43,207 nt of DNA, taken from assembly GCA_022711715.1 (NCBI GenBank), contig JAKLEC010000009.1, positions 1-43,207 on the forward strand, given 5' to 3'. The stretch is from Acidobacteriota bacterium (GTDB lineage Bacteria; Acidobacteriota; Aminicenantia; UBA2199). Below the pieces are notes generated by a model. It made no database searches. It had not been told where the DNA came from and saw only the letters and a list, made by a program, of their open reading frames with translations. Positions 30,598 through 38,688 of the stretch are shown here, one piece after another. The number at the start of each line of letters is the position of its first letter. Positions within the stretch are counted from its first letter, which is position 1. A program made the translations under genes and the position numbers.

Positions 30598-31935
30598 TCA
30601 GTCCGTCCCGCCGGAGCGGGACGGCGCGGGCTGGCCCTCCTCGCGCGCCGGCCAGTACTGGCGGATCAGCTCGCTGCGCAGCCGCGTCTCTTCGGGGGAG
30701 AAGCAGTCGGCGAGGAGGCGCCAGCCGTTGTCCAGCGCCCGCTCCAGGGGCACGTTCACCGAGAGGTCCATCATCTCCTGCTCGAAGCGCGCTCCGTACT
30801 TCAGCAGCTTGCGGTCCCACTCGTTCATCTGGAAGCCCATGGCCTTCTTCTCCAGCGACTCCTTGTAGGCGGCGTACAGGGTGATCATGCCGTCCATCAG
30901 GGCGCGGTGGTCGGGGCGGGTCTTCTTGTTGACCAGCTGCTTGAGCCGCGACAGCGAGCCGAAGGGCTCGATGCGGCCGTTGCGCATGTAGAACTGCCCC
31001 TCGGTGATGTAGCCGGTGTTGTCGGGGACGGGGTGGGTGACGTCGTCGCCCGGCATGGTGGTGACGCCCAGGATGGTGATCGATCCCGCCCCCTGGAAGT
31101 CGACCGCCTTCTCGTAGCGCGCCGCCAGCTGGCTGTAGAGGTCGCCGGGGTAGCCGCGGTTGGAGGGCACCTGCTCCATGGTGATGGCGATCTCCTTCAG
31201 GGCGTCGGCGAAGTTGGTCATGTCGCTGAGCAGCACCAGCACCTTCTTGCCGCGCAGGGCGAAGCCCTCGGCCACGGCCAGCGCGATGTCGGGCACCAGC
31301 AGGCACTCCACGGTGGGGTCGGAGGCGGTGTGCACGAAGAAGACCGTCCGGTTCAGGGCGCCGCCCTGCTCCAGGGCGTCGCGGAAGAAGAGGTAGTCGT
31401 CGTACTTCAGCCCCATGCCGCCCAGGATGATGAGATCGACCTCGGCCTGCAGGGCGATGCGCGCCAGCAGCGGGTTGTAGGGCTCGCCCGAGACCGAGAA
31501 TACGGGGAGCTTCTGCGACTCGACCAGCGAGTTGAACAGGTCGATCATGGGGATGTTGGTGCGGATCATGTTGCGCGGGATGATGCGCTGCGCCGGGTTG
31601 ACGGCCGGGCCGCCGATGTCGATCATGTGCTCGCCCAGCTCCGGCCCCTTGTCGCGCGGCCGGCCGCTGCCGTCGAAGATGCGCCCCAGCAGGTCGTCGG
31701 AGAAGGAGACCTGCATGGGGTGGCCGAGGAAGCGCACCTGGTCGCCGGTGGAGACGCCGCGGCAGCCGGCGAACACCTGCAGCGACACCCGCTCCTCGGC
31801 CAGGCGGATGACCTCGGCCAGCGACGTGCGCTGGGCGGAACGGACGACGGCCAGCTCGCCGTAGCGCACGTTCTCGGCGCGGACGGTGATGACGTTGCCG
31901 GCGATGGCCTCGATGCGGCTGTAGACCTTCTTCAT
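30598..31935 (-). CDS. atpB: V-type ATPase subunit B
   Basis: A 445-aa non-catalytic nucleotide-binding subunit of the A3B3 head. Conserved parts: N-terminal beta-barrel, the [17 protein letters not shown] segment, [42 protein letters not shown] (degenerate P-loop, as expected for B), [34 protein letters not shown], and [24 protein letters not shown]. Start overlaps the subunit A stop (ATGA). It ends with a Pro/Ser-rich tail. Normal length. Confidence 0.95.
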   Translation of the reverse strand: MKKVYSRIEAIAGNVITVRAENVRYGELAVVRSAQRTSLAEVIRLAEERVSLQVFAGCRGVSTGDQVRFLGHPMQVSFSDDLLGRIFDGSGRPRDKGPELGEHMIDIGGPAVNPAQRIIPRNMIRTNIPMIDLFNSLVESQKLPVFSVSGEPYNPLLARIALQAEVDLIILGGMGLKYDDYLFFRDALEQGGALNRTVFFVHTASDPTVECLLVPDIALAVAEGFALRGKKVLVLLSDMTNFADALKEIAITMEQVPSNRGYPGDLYSQLAARYEKAVDFQGAGSITILGVTTMPGDDVTHPVPDNTGYITEGQFYMRNGRIEPFGSLSRLKQLVNKKTRPDHRALMDGMITLYAAYKESLEKKAMGFQMNEWDRKLLKYGARFEQEMMDLSVNVPLERALDNGWRLLADCFSPEETRLRSELIRQYWPAREEGQPAPSRSGGTD

Positions 31936-33719
31936 TCGCCCCTCCCCGGCGCGCCCGCCCGCAGCGCCTCCAGCAGGCGCTGCCCTTTCTCGTCGGCGCC
32001 GGCGCGCTGCGCCGCCGTGAAGGCGGCGATGTCGGCCTCCAGGCGGCGGAACTCGTCGCCCTGCCAGGCGGCGACGTTGATGTCCAGGAACTTCTGGCGC
32101 AGCTGGTTGAAGAAGGCGCGGGCCGCCTCCTTGCCGCCCAGCTCGAGGCGCGCCGCCAGCACCGCGAACATCAGGACGAACAGGTGGCGCTGGCGCTCGG
32201 GGGGCATGGCGCCGTCGACCGGGTCGAGGGTGTCCTGCTGCAGGTAGACCGAGTCGATGAACTCGGACTTGAGAAAGGTCACGTAGTCCTCCAGCGAGGT
32301 GCCCTCCTCGCCGACGACCTTCATCATCTGGCCCACCTCGTGGCCCTGGAACAGGATGGCGCGGGCGTAGGCCACGGCCGCCGGGTCGATGGCGCCGCGG
32401 TACTTGCTCCAGCTCTCCAGCGGGTGGATAGCCGGGTACTTGCGGGCGTCGGAGCGCTCGCGCGAGAGGCCGTGGAAGGCGCCGACCACCTTGAGCGTCG
32501 ACTGCGTCACCGGCTCGTCGAAGTTGCCGCCGGCCGGGCTGACCGTGCCGCCGATGGTGACCGAGCCCGTGCCGCCGCCGCGCAGGCGCACCAGGCCGGC
32601 GCGCTCGTAGAAGGCGGCGATGACCGACTCCAGGTAGGCGGGGAAGGCCTCCTCGCCGGGGATCTCCTCCAGCCGCCCCGACATCTCGCGCAGCGCCTGG
32701 GCCCAGCGCGAGGTCGAGTCGGCCAGCAGCAGCACGTGCAGCCCCATCTGCCGGTAGTACTCGGCCAGGGTGATGGCGGTGTAGACCGACGCCTCGCGGG
32801 CGGCGACGGGCATGGAGCTGGTATTGCAGATGATGATGGTGCGCTCCATCAGCGTGCGGCCGGTGCGCGGGTCGGGCAGGCGCGGGAACTCGCGCAGCGT
32901 CTCGACGACCTCGCCGGCGCGCTCGCCGCAGGCGGCGATGATGACGATGTCGATGTCGGCGTTGCGGCTGGTGGCCTGCTGCAGCACGGTCTTGCCGGCG
33001 CCGAACGGCCCGGGGATGCAGTAGGTGCCGCCGCGGGCCACGGGGATGAAGGTGTCGATGAGGCGGATCTTGGTGACCAGCGGCTCCTGCGGCCGCAGCC
33101 GCTCGCGGTAGCAGGTGACCGGCCGCTTGACCGGCCAGTGGAAGCTCATGTTCACCGGCAGCCGGCGTCCCGACTCGTCCTCGAGCTCGGCGATCTCGTC
33201 GTTGACGGTGTAGTCGCCGGCGGCGGCGACGCGCGCCACCTTCCAGGCGCCGGCCAGGTGGAAGGGCACCATGACGCGGTGGCGGAAGATGCCCTCCGGC
33301 ACGCTGCCCAGCTCGTCGCCGGCGCCGACCGCGTCGCCAACGGCGGCCGTCGGCGTGAAGGGCCACCGTTTCGCCTCGTCCAGCGGGCTGAGATAGACGC
33401 CGCGCTCGAGGAAGAAGCCGCTGTGGGCGGCCAGCTCGGGCAGCGGGTTCTGCAGCCCGTCGTAGACCTGGCCGAGCAGGCCGGGCCCCAGGCGTGCCGA
33501 GAGCGGCTCGCCGCTGAACTCGACCTCGTCGCCGACGCCGATGCCGCGCGACATCTCGAAGACCTGCATCTCGGCCCGGCTGCCGCGGATGCGGATGACC
33601 TCCGACTTCAGCCGCTTGCCGGCCAGCAGCACGTAGGCCACCTCGTTCAGCGAGACGTCGCCGGCGGCCTCGACGGTCACCATGTTGCCGTTGACTCCCA
33701 CGACCTTCCCATTCGTCAT
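31932..33719 (-). CDS. atpA: V-type ATPase subunit A (catalytic)
   Basis: A 595-aa catalytic subunit. Walker A is GPFGAGKT (residues 237-244); the catalytic Glu is in ACGERAGEV (about 266). The non-homologous region typical of V/A-type A subunits lies at about 115-190. Also present are [33 protein letters not shown] and the [26 protein letters not shown] region. This head may hydrolyse ATP to pump ions or make ATP. It follows the DUF2764 gene by 4 nt. Confidence 0.95.
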   Translation of the reverse strand: MTNGKVVGVNGNMVTVEAAGDVSLNEVAYVLLAGKRLKSEVIRIRGSRAEMQVFEMSRGIGVGDEVEFSGEPLSARLGPGLLGQVYDGLQNPLPELAAHSGFFLERGVYLSPLDEAKRWPFTPTAAVGDAVGAGDELGSVPEGIFRHRVMVPFHLAGAWKVARVAAAGDYTVNDEIAELEDESGRRLPVNMSFHWPVKRPVTCYRERLRPQEPLVTKIRLIDTFIPVARGGTYCIPGPFGAGKTVLQQATSRNADIDIVIIAACGERAGEVVETLREFPRLPDPRTGRTLMERTIIICNTSSMPVAAREASVYTAITLAEYYRQMGLHVLLLADSTSRWAQALREMSGRLEEIPGEEAFPAYLESVIAAFYERAGLVRLRGGGTGSVTIGGTVSPAGGNFDEPVTQSTLKVVGAFHGLSRERSDARKYPAIHPLESWSKYRGAIDPAAVAYARAILFQGHEVGQMMKVVGEEGTSLEDYVTFLKSEFIDSVYLQQDTLDPVDGAMPPERQRHLFVLMFAVLAARLELGGKEAARAFFNQLRQKFLDINVAAWQGDEFRRLEADIAAFTAAQRAGADEKGQRLLEALRAGAPGRGE

Positions 33720-33723
33720 GGCT

Positions 33724-34275
33724 TCACTCCGTTGGCGTTCCCGGCGCGGCCGGGCGGATGCGGGCGTACTCGCGCTCGAAGGCGCCGCCCGCGGCGGCGG
33801 CGCGGAACGCCTCGCGGCGCTCCAGCAGGAGCAGCTTCAGGCGGTAGGCGACCAGCCGGCCCACGCCGAAGCCGCCGCCGGCCTCCAGCTCGTCGAGGCG
33901 CGCCCAGCGCCGGCGGTCCAGCGCCGTCTCCACGGCCAGCGGCGTGCCGGCCGCCAGCGCCTCCTTGACCACGGCGGCCAGGTCGGCGACGAAGGGCGCC
34001 GGCCGCAGCCAGGGCCCGGGATCGATCCCCAGGCGCTGGGCGCGCTGCACGGCCAGCTCGTCGCGCAGGGCCGTCTCCCAGGCGGCATAGCCGCGCCAGG
34101 GTGAGGGGTCGCCGGCGCGGGCCGCCAGGGAGGCGAAGGAGACGCGCTCGAGCAGGGCATGGACCTCGGGCGCCTGTTCCTGGCACAGGCGCAGGAAGGC
34201 CGGACTGGAGAGCGGCGGCGGGCCGTCGAAGGCGAGCATGGGCAGCGATGCCGCCAGGTAATAATACTGGGCCAA
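33724..34275 (-). CDS. DUF2764 family V-ATPase accessory protein
   Basis: A 183-aa protein starting YYYLAASLPMLAFD, the mark of the DUF2764 family, which lies between subunit E and A genes in spirochaete and chlamydial V-ATPase operons. It is mostly helical, rich in Ala/Arg/Leu (LLERVSFASLAARAGDP, YRLKLLLLERREAF), with no signal or membrane segment. It may stand in for the C subunit in linking head and membrane parts, as other peripheral stalk/collar genes are absent. That role is inferred from position, not proven. Confidence 0.8.
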   Translation of the reverse strand: MAQYYYLAASLPMLAFDGPPPLSSPAFLRLCQEQAPEVHALLERVSFASLAARAGDPSPWRGYAAWETALRDELAVQRAQRLGIDPGPWLRPAPFVADLAAVVKEALAAGTPLAVETALDRRRWARLDELEAGGGFGVGRLVAYRLKLLLLERREAFRAAAAGGAFEREYARIRPAAPGTPTE

Positions 34276-34276
34276 G

Positions 34277-34912
34277 TTATGATCCCTGTTTCAGCGCGTC
34301 GGCGACGATGCCGGCCATGACCGGGTTGAGGAACACGGCCAGGTTCTCGGCGACGCTGGCGGCCGAGAAGTCGTAGTAGGCCTGGCCGTCCTTCTCCGCC
34401 ACGCGGAAGCCGTCGGCCACATCGGGGGCGGCCTTGACCTCGACGCCGGCAACGAGGCGCGCCGCCAGCGCCTGGCGCAGCGCCTTGGCCATGGTCGCGA
34501 AGCGCTCCGGCGGCAGCACGATCTCGACTTCCCCGCGGCGCTCGGGGCTCCAGCCGGAGATCATGGCGGCGATGGCGGCGGCGATCTCCTGGTCGTGCAG
34601 GGCGGCGCGCGCCTTTTCCTTCAGCACGGCGGCGAACAGCGCCTCGAGCTGCTGGCGGACCTTCAGCAGCAGGTCGCGGGCGGCCTGCTGCAGCGACTCG
34701 CGGCCGGAACGCTCCAGCCGCTCCTGCTCCTGGCGGGCCCGAGCCAGCAGGGCATCGGCTTCCGCGCGGGCCTCGGAGCGGATGCGCTCGCCCTCCTCGC
34801 GGGCCTGGCGCAGGATCTCCTCCTCCTCGCGGCGGGCCTTTTCCACGCCGTCGCGGTTTATGGCGTCGATCAGTTCCTTCAGCTGCACGTCGGGGATGTT
34901 GTGGTCGTCCAT
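34277..34912 (-). CDS. atpE: V-type ATPase subunit E (peripheral stalk)
   Basis: A 211-aa stator stalk protein. The N-terminal half is a long charged coiled coil (ARREEEEILRQAREEGERI, ALLARARQEQERLERSG); the C-terminal half is an alpha/beta domain (VEIVLPPERF, DGFRVAEKDGQAYYDFSAAS) that caps subunit B. It is the first gene of the operon. The ATG at 34912 lies 7 nt after the -10 box with no Shine-Dalgarno sequence, so the operon mRNA should start at the initiation codon itself. No gene for the partner G/H subunit is found. Confidence 0.9.
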   Translation of the reverse strand: MDDHNIPDVQLKELIDAINRDGVEKARREEEEILRQAREEGERIRSEARAEADALLARARQEQERLERSGRESLQQAARDLLLKVRQQLEALFAAVLKEKARAALHDQEIAAAIAAMISGWSPERRGEVEIVLPPERFATMAKALRQALAARLVAGVEVKAAPDVADGFRVAEKDGQAYYDFSAASVAENLAVFLNPVMAGIVADALKQGS

Positions 34913-34918
34913 GAGCGG

Positions 34919-34947
34919 ATTTTAGGGGATGAGGGCGGGTCTGTCAA
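34919..34947 (-). promoter_or_regulatory. V-ATPase operon promoter
   Basis: Minus strand TTGACA (34942-34947), a 17-nt spacer, TAAAAT (34919-34924). The first base of the atpE ATG is the seventh base after the -10, the usual place for +1, implying a leaderless transcript. Confidence 0.75.
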
Positions 34948-34967
34948 CCCGAACGAACGCGAGACAT

Positions 34968-34998
34968 CATGACGCGTAACGCGTGACGCGTGACAAGG
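34968..34998 (+). repeat. heptamer repeat, single arm
   Basis: Tandem TGACGCG/TAACGCG/TGACAAG units, as at 26752 and 40312. No inverted partner is visible within the 310-nt gap between atpE and the Fe-S protein gene. Confidence 0.6.
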
Positions 34999-35051
34999 AA
35001 CAGCAATCAAGAGCACCCGGTTGACGGCAGCTGCAGCGATGATTCAGATCT

Positions 35052-35178
35052 TCAGGGAAGAGAGAGGGATAAAGGAGGGAAGGCAGAGGGAAGACAAAGT
35101 GGGAAAGAGGGTATGACATCGCCTATCCCACTCTCTCTTCCCTCTAGCTTCTCTCCCTCTTCCCTTTATCCTCCCTGA
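35052..35178. repeat. inverted element with purine/pyrimidine arms
   Basis: Left arm 35052-35104 is almost all purine (GAGGGAA- and GGATAAAGG-type units). Right arm 35124-35178 is its imperfect reverse complement, with AGAGGGAAGA...GTGGGA shared and a period near 7. The core is only about 20 nt, so a long hairpin can form. Purine-pyrimidine strand asymmetry could also permit triplex DNA. Beyond it, 35197-35217 carries CGTACGCCGAGCG. No gene is seen in 34948-35222. Confidence 0.7.
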
Positions 35179-35222
35179 GATTCATTGGGCTGTTGTCGTG
35201 TGCCGTACGCCGAGCGCATCGT

Positions 35223-36353
35223 TCATTTCTTGAAGATGTCGCTGAAGAAATAGACGGGCAAGCCGAGGTTTTCCTTTAATTGCAGGTAGCAGCCGGGGCA
35301 GGAGGTGACGACGGCGCCGACCTGCAATTCATCCAGCTTGGCGGCCTTGCGCTCCAGGATCTTCCGTGACGTCGAGGGGAAGCCGACCTTGAAGATGCCG
35401 CCGAAGCCGCAGCAGAGGGCCGAGTCGTCGTCGACGAAGCGGGCGCCGAAACGCTCCAGGAAATGGCGCGCCTCCCTCTTGAGCTTCAGCGACTTGAGGT
35501 TGTGGCAGGGATCGTGGTAGGTGAAGCGGCCCGGAAAGCGCGCGGCGAACTCCGGGTCGATCGCGGCGCCGGGGCGGTGGCGGAAAAGGAATTCCCCCAG
35601 CTCGAGGACCTCGACGCCGGGGAGATCGTAGTAGTCGCGGAACGCCAGCACGCCGGTCGAGCAGGGGACCACGATGCGCTGGAAGCGGTAGCGCCGGAAG
35701 ACCGCCTGGTTCCTGCTTTTCAGCTCGGCGAACTTGTCGCCCCAGCCCTGCGAGAGATAGGGGAAGCCGCAGCACCGCAGCCCCTCCGGGAGGAGGACGC
35801 TGAATCCCTGTCGTTCAAGCAGCGCCTTGATTTCCACGGTCTTGCGCGGATAGAAGTAGGTGAACGTGCAGCCGGGGAAGAGCAGGATGTTGTATTCCCT
35901 GCCCGGGTCGCCGCCGGTGATTTTCTTCCAATTCGCCTTCTGGAAATCGGGGAGGGACAGCTTCCGCTTCAGCGGCGTGCGCGCCAGGAGGCGCGGCAGC
36001 CAGAGGACCCGGCGCAGGACGAACCCCTGGTAAAAGAAGAGAACGATCTTTTTGAGCCAGGGGATGCGCTTCCCCATGGCGGTGCGGTTGCGCTGCTCGA
36101 TCATCATCCTCGTGAACTCGACCCCCTGCGGGCAGGCGTGCTCGCAGCCGCTGCAGACCAGGCACTGGCTGAGCAGCGAGCGATTTCGCGCATTGGGTCG
36201 GAGCCGCCCATCGGCGAGCGCCTTGGCCAGGTTGACCTTGCCGCGCGGCGAGTTGGGCTCGGTCAGCTCGGCCTGGTAGACCGGGCAGGCCGACTGGCAG
36301 GTGCCGCAGTCGGCGCAGAGCCTGGCGATCTCGCTGATGGTCTTGTGCGCCAT
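35223..36353 (-). CDS. GlcF/HdrD-like (Fe-S)-binding oxidoreductase subunit
   Basis: A 376-aa soluble Fe-S protein. The N-terminus carries two [4Fe-4S] motifs (Cys13-16-19-23 and Cys64-67-70-74). Two CCG domains follow: LFPGCTFTYF...LRCCGFPYLSQG, and TYHDPCH...ALCCGFGG...TSCPGC. This matches the glycolate oxidase Fe-S subunit and heterodisulfide reductase D. It probably carries electrons from an FAD-linked hydroxyacid dehydrogenase to quinone or another carrier, but no GlcD-like flavin subunit lies nearby. The ATG at 36353 has no Shine-Dalgarno sequence and lies 9 nt after a perfect -10 box, so it is probably leaderless. Confidence 0.88.
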   Translation of the reverse strand: MAHKTISEIARLCADCGTCQSACPVYQAELTEPNSPRGKVNLAKALADGRLRPNARNRSLLSQCLVCSGCEHACPQGVEFTRMMIEQRNRTAMGKRIPWLKKIVLFFYQGFVLRRVLWLPRLLARTPLKRKLSLPDFQKANWKKITGGDPGREYNILLFPGCTFTYFYPRKTVEIKALLERQGFSVLLPEGLRCCGFPYLSQGWGDKFAELKSRNQAVFRRYRFQRIVVPCSTGVLAFRDYYDLPGVEVLELGEFLFRHRPGAAIDPEFAARFPGRFTYHDPCHNLKSLKLKREARHFLERFGARFVDDDSALCCGFGGIFKVGFPSTSRKILERKAAKLDELQVGAVVTSCPGCYLQLKENLGLPVYFFSDIFKK

Positions 36354-36361
36354 GGAGGGCC

Positions 36362-36367
36362 ATTATA
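36362..36367 (-). promoter_or_regulatory. -10 box of the GlcF-like gene
   Basis: Perfect TATAAT on the minus strand; the ATG begins at the ninth base after it. No convincing -35 sequence at 16-18 nt. Confidence 0.5.
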
Positions 36368-36402
36368 GCAGAAAGCGGGGAGGGGCCCTATCGATGCCCG
36401 GG

Positions 36403-36431
36403 TTGCCAGCGGCTGCCGTTTGGCATACACT
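36403..36431 (+). promoter_or_regulatory. promoter of the Nudix-ThiE gene
   Basis: TTGCCA (36403-36408), a 17-nt spacer and TACACT (36426-36431). The start near 36438 leaves about 30 nt of leader with AAGGA before the ATG at 36469. No TPP riboswitch features are seen in so short a leader. Confidence 0.55.
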
Positions 36432-36468
36432 GGGCCGTGGCGGCGGCGCCGCCGGCAAGGAACCATCC

Positions 36469-37575
36469 ATGCAGAGAACATACTGCCCGCGCTGCGGGGG
36501 CAAGCTGGAAAAGCGAATGCACGAGGGACGCGAGCGCGACTGGTGCCCGGCCTGCCGCGTCATGCACTACGACAACCCGGTGCCGGCCACGGCCGCCGTC
36601 GTGCTGGACCACCGCCTGGACCTGTTGCTGGTGCGGCGCGGCCAGGAGCCGGGGCGGGGCAAGTGGTGCCTTCCCGGCGGCTTCCAGGAGACGGGCGAGA
36701 CGCCCGAGCAGTGCATGCTGCGCGAGCTGGCCGAGGAGACGGGGCTGCAGGGCCGCATCCGGGGCCTGGTGGGGCTGGAGATGGGGCAGAATCCCTTCGC
36801 CGGCGAGGTGCTGGTCGCCGGCTACTGCGTGAACGCCGTCGGCGGCGCGCTTTGCGCCGGCGACGACGCCACCGAGGCCGGCTACTTCCCGCTGGAGCGG
36901 CTGCCGGAGCTGGCCTTCCGGAGCCACGCCCGCATCATCGAGCGGGCGGCGGCGCCCCTGCGGCCGCGGCGGCGCTTCCGCGGCCTGCCGGGCGGCGCCT
37001 ATGTCGTGACCAGTCTCGACCACCTGGCCGTCGCCCGCGAGGCGTGCCGCGGCGGCGCCCGCATCGTCCAGTACCGCGAGAAGGACGCGCCGGCGGCGCA
37101 ACGGCTGGCGACGGCGCGGGCCATCGCCGCGGTCTGCCGGGAGAGCGGGACCGTCTTCCTGGTCAACGACCAGCTGGACATCGCCGCCCTCAGCGGCGCC
37201 GACGGCGTCCATGTCGGCCAGGACGACGTCCCGGTCGAGGAGGCGCGGGAACTGCTGGGGCCGGGAAAGATCATCGGCGTCTCCTGCACGTCGCTGGAGC
37301 AGGCGCTGGAGGCCGAGCGCCGCGGCGCCGATTACCTCGGCGTCGGCGCGGTGATCGCGACCCCCACCAAGGAGGAGTACCCGGTGGTGGGGCTGGAGGG
37401 GCTGCGGCGCATCTGCCGGGCGGTCGCCGTGCCGGTCGCGGCCATCGGCGGGATCAACCTGCAGAATGCGGCCGCCGTGAAGGAATCCGGGGCGAAATAC
37501 CTCGCCATGGTGCGCGAGTTCCAGGAGGACGCGGCCGCCCGAGTCGCGGCGGTGAATACTATTTACAAAAAGTAG
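36469..37575 (+). CDS. thiE: fusion of zinc-ribbon Nudix hydrolase and thiamine-phosphate synthase
   Basis: A 368-aa two-domain protein. Residues 1-165: zinc ribbon with Cys6, 9, 26 and 29, then a Nudix hydrolase with a full Nudix box from Gly71 (GGFQETGETPEQ ... RELAEETGL). Residues 176-368: ThiE, with IVQYREKD (201-206), LVNDQLDIAALSGADGVHVGQDD, IIGVSCTSLEQA, GADYLGVGAVIATPTKEE and VAAIGGI, which couples HMP-PP to thiazole phosphate to give thiamine phosphate. The Nudix part may clean up damaged or surplus diphosphates such as oxo-TPP. The ATG follows AAGGA. It converges with thiM. The C-terminus (QEDAAARVAAVNTIYKK) reappears in diverged form at 37696-37749. Confidence 0.9.
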   Translation: MQRTYCPRCGGKLEKRMHEGRERDWCPACRVMHYDNPVPATAAVVLDHRLDLLLVRRGQEPGRGKWCLPGGFQETGETPEQCMLRELAEETGLQGRIRGLVGLEMGQNPFAGEVLVAGYCVNAVGGALCAGDDATEAGYFPLERLPELAFRSHARIIERAAAPLRPRRRFRGLPGGAYVVTSLDHLAVAREACRGGARIVQYREKDAPAAQRLATARAIAAVCRESGTVFLVNDQLDIAALSGADGVHVGQDDVPVEEARELLGPGKIIGVSCTSLEQALEAERRGADYLGVGAVIATPTKEEYPVVGLEGLRRICRAVAVPVAAIGGINLQNAAAVKESGAKYLAMVREFQEDAAARVAAVNTIYKK

Positions 37576-37616
37576 GGGCGGCCATACACCGCAAACGAAT
37601 GGGATTGAACCCGGCA

Positions 37617-37687
37617 GGGGTCGGTACTTGAAAACTTGTAAACTCGGGTTTATATGCGACAAATACAAGAATTAAAGTACCGACCCC
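37617..37687. repeat. REP/MITE-like hairpin
   Basis: A perfect 13-nt inverted repeat (GGGGTCGGTACTT at 37617-37629 and its complement at 37675-37687) encloses a second one (CTTGTA 37635-37640, TACAAG 37664-37669), with a 5x5 internal loop and a 23-nt apical loop. It is AT-richer inside. This is like the non-autonomous hairpins moved by REP-associated Y1 transposases; no transposase is present here. Confidence 0.7.
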
Positions 37688-37695
37688 AATGTACT

Positions 37696-37749
37696 CAGGA
37701 GGACGCCGCGGCACGGGCGGCAACAGTCAACCGCCTGTACGCGGAGTAG
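37696..37749 (+). pseudogene. relic of a second thiE 3' end
   Basis: Reading from 37696, 17 codons plus stop TAG encode QEDAAARAATVNRLYAE. The live gene upstream ends QEDAAARVAAVNTIYKK (37522-37575): 11 of 17 residues are identical, with the same frame and stop, but the codons have diverged. It lies directly behind the REP-like hairpin and ends 13 nt before the convergent thiM stop. It is best read as the remains of an earlier thiE terminus, or of a tandem copy otherwise deleted. Confidence 0.65.
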
Positions 37750-37762
37750 GGCGGGCCCGCTC

Positions 37763-38581
37763 TCAGACGGAAGGAGCGGCCGTCAGTTTCAGGCGGCGAC
37801 CGATCTCGACGCCGTCGAGGGAATACAGGGCGTCTAGGAAGTTCACCTGCATGCTGCCCGGGCCGGCCGACTTTCCGGCGGCGATCTCGCCGGCGATGCC
37901 CATCACGGCCATCGCCGACACGGTCGCGCGCAGGCGGTCGGCCTGCACGGCGGCGAAGGCGCCGCAGAGGGCCGAGGCGGTGCAACCCAAACCGGTGACC
38001 CTGGGCATCAGGGGGTGGCCGTTCTTGATCACGGCCATGTCGCCGGCCTCAAGAATGTAGTCGGTTTCGCCGCTGACACAGACCGCGCAGCCGTGCTCGC
38101 GCGACAACCGCTGCGCGGCGGCCAGTGCGCCCTCGGCGGGGTCCCCGCTGTCGACCCCCTTGGTGGCTGCGCGCTCGCCGACGACGGCGATGATCTCCGA
38201 GGCGTTGCCGCGGATGACGGCCGGCCGGGCCTTCTCCAGCAGGGCGCGGAAGGCGCGCGTGCGGTAGGGGGTGGCGCCGACGCCCACCGGGTCGAGGACG
38301 ATGGGGATGCCCCTTTGCCCGGCCCGCGCCAGTGCCTTGGCCATGGCAGCCACCCAGGGCTCGCTCAGGGTGCCGATGTTGACCACCAGCGCCGAGGCGA
38401 TGGCGACCATGTCCTCGACCTCCTCGCCGGCGTGGGCCATGACCGGCGAAGCGCCGACGGCCAGCAGCGCGTTGGCCGTGGAGTTCATGGCCACGTAGTT
38501 GGTGATGTTGTGGACCAGCGGGGACTTCGCGCGCACCCGCTCCAGGTCCTCGATGATTTCGGCAGCCGTGATATTCATCAT
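37763..38581 (-). CDS. thiM: hydroxyethylthiazole kinase
   Basis: ThiM, 272 aa, phosphorylates the thiazole alcohol for thiamine salvage, giving the ThiE substrate. Typical parts are PLVHNITNYVAMNSTANALLAVGASPVMAH, VLDPVGVGATPYRT, VIRGNASEI, and the catalytic region VTGLGCTASALCGAF with the conserved Cys. Length is normal. Two adjacent ATG codons (38581 and 38578) can start it. GGAGA lies upstream. It converges on the Nudix-ThiE gene. It is downstream of the NicO-like gene, but a long hairpin lies between. Confidence 0.95.
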   Translation of the reverse strand: MMNITAAEIIEDLERVRAKSPLVHNITNYVAMNSTANALLAVGASPVMAHAGEEVEDMVAIASALVVNIGTLSEPWVAAMAKALARAGQRGIPIVLDPVGVGATPYRTRAFRALLEKARPAVIRGNASEIIAVVGERAATKGVDSGDPAEGALAAAQRLSREHGCAVCVSGETDYILEAGDMAVIKNGHPLMPRVTGLGCTASALCGAFAAVQADRLRATVSAMAVMGIAGEIAAGKSAGPGSMQVNFLDALYSLDGVEIGRRLKLTAAPSV

Positions 38582-38592
38582 TGCCTATCTCC

Positions 38593-38688
38593 AAAGGTAA
38601 AAGGAAAAAGGTAAAAGGAAAAAGTGAACTGCATTCACGTGAATGCTATTTTCTTACTTTTACCTTATTCCTTTTACCTTTTTACTTT
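38593..38688. repeat. inverted element with AAAAGGT/A heptamer arms
   Basis: Left arm 38593-38624 is tandem AAAGGTA/AAAGGAA of period 7. Right arm 38653-38688 is its near-complement. At the centre lies a perfect 16-nt palindrome, GCATTCACGTGAATGC (38631-38646). The right arm reaches the stop codon of the NicO-like gene. As RNA on the minus strand it would form a long, weak A-U/G-U hairpin that could slow or stop transcription between the two genes. Confidence 0.75.

Noticed and set aside
34990-35178. Short open reading frame of 62 codons after the V-ATPase promoter
   Set aside because: It consists of the heptamer tract and the purine/pyrimidine inverted repeat read as codons, and has no ribosome binding site.
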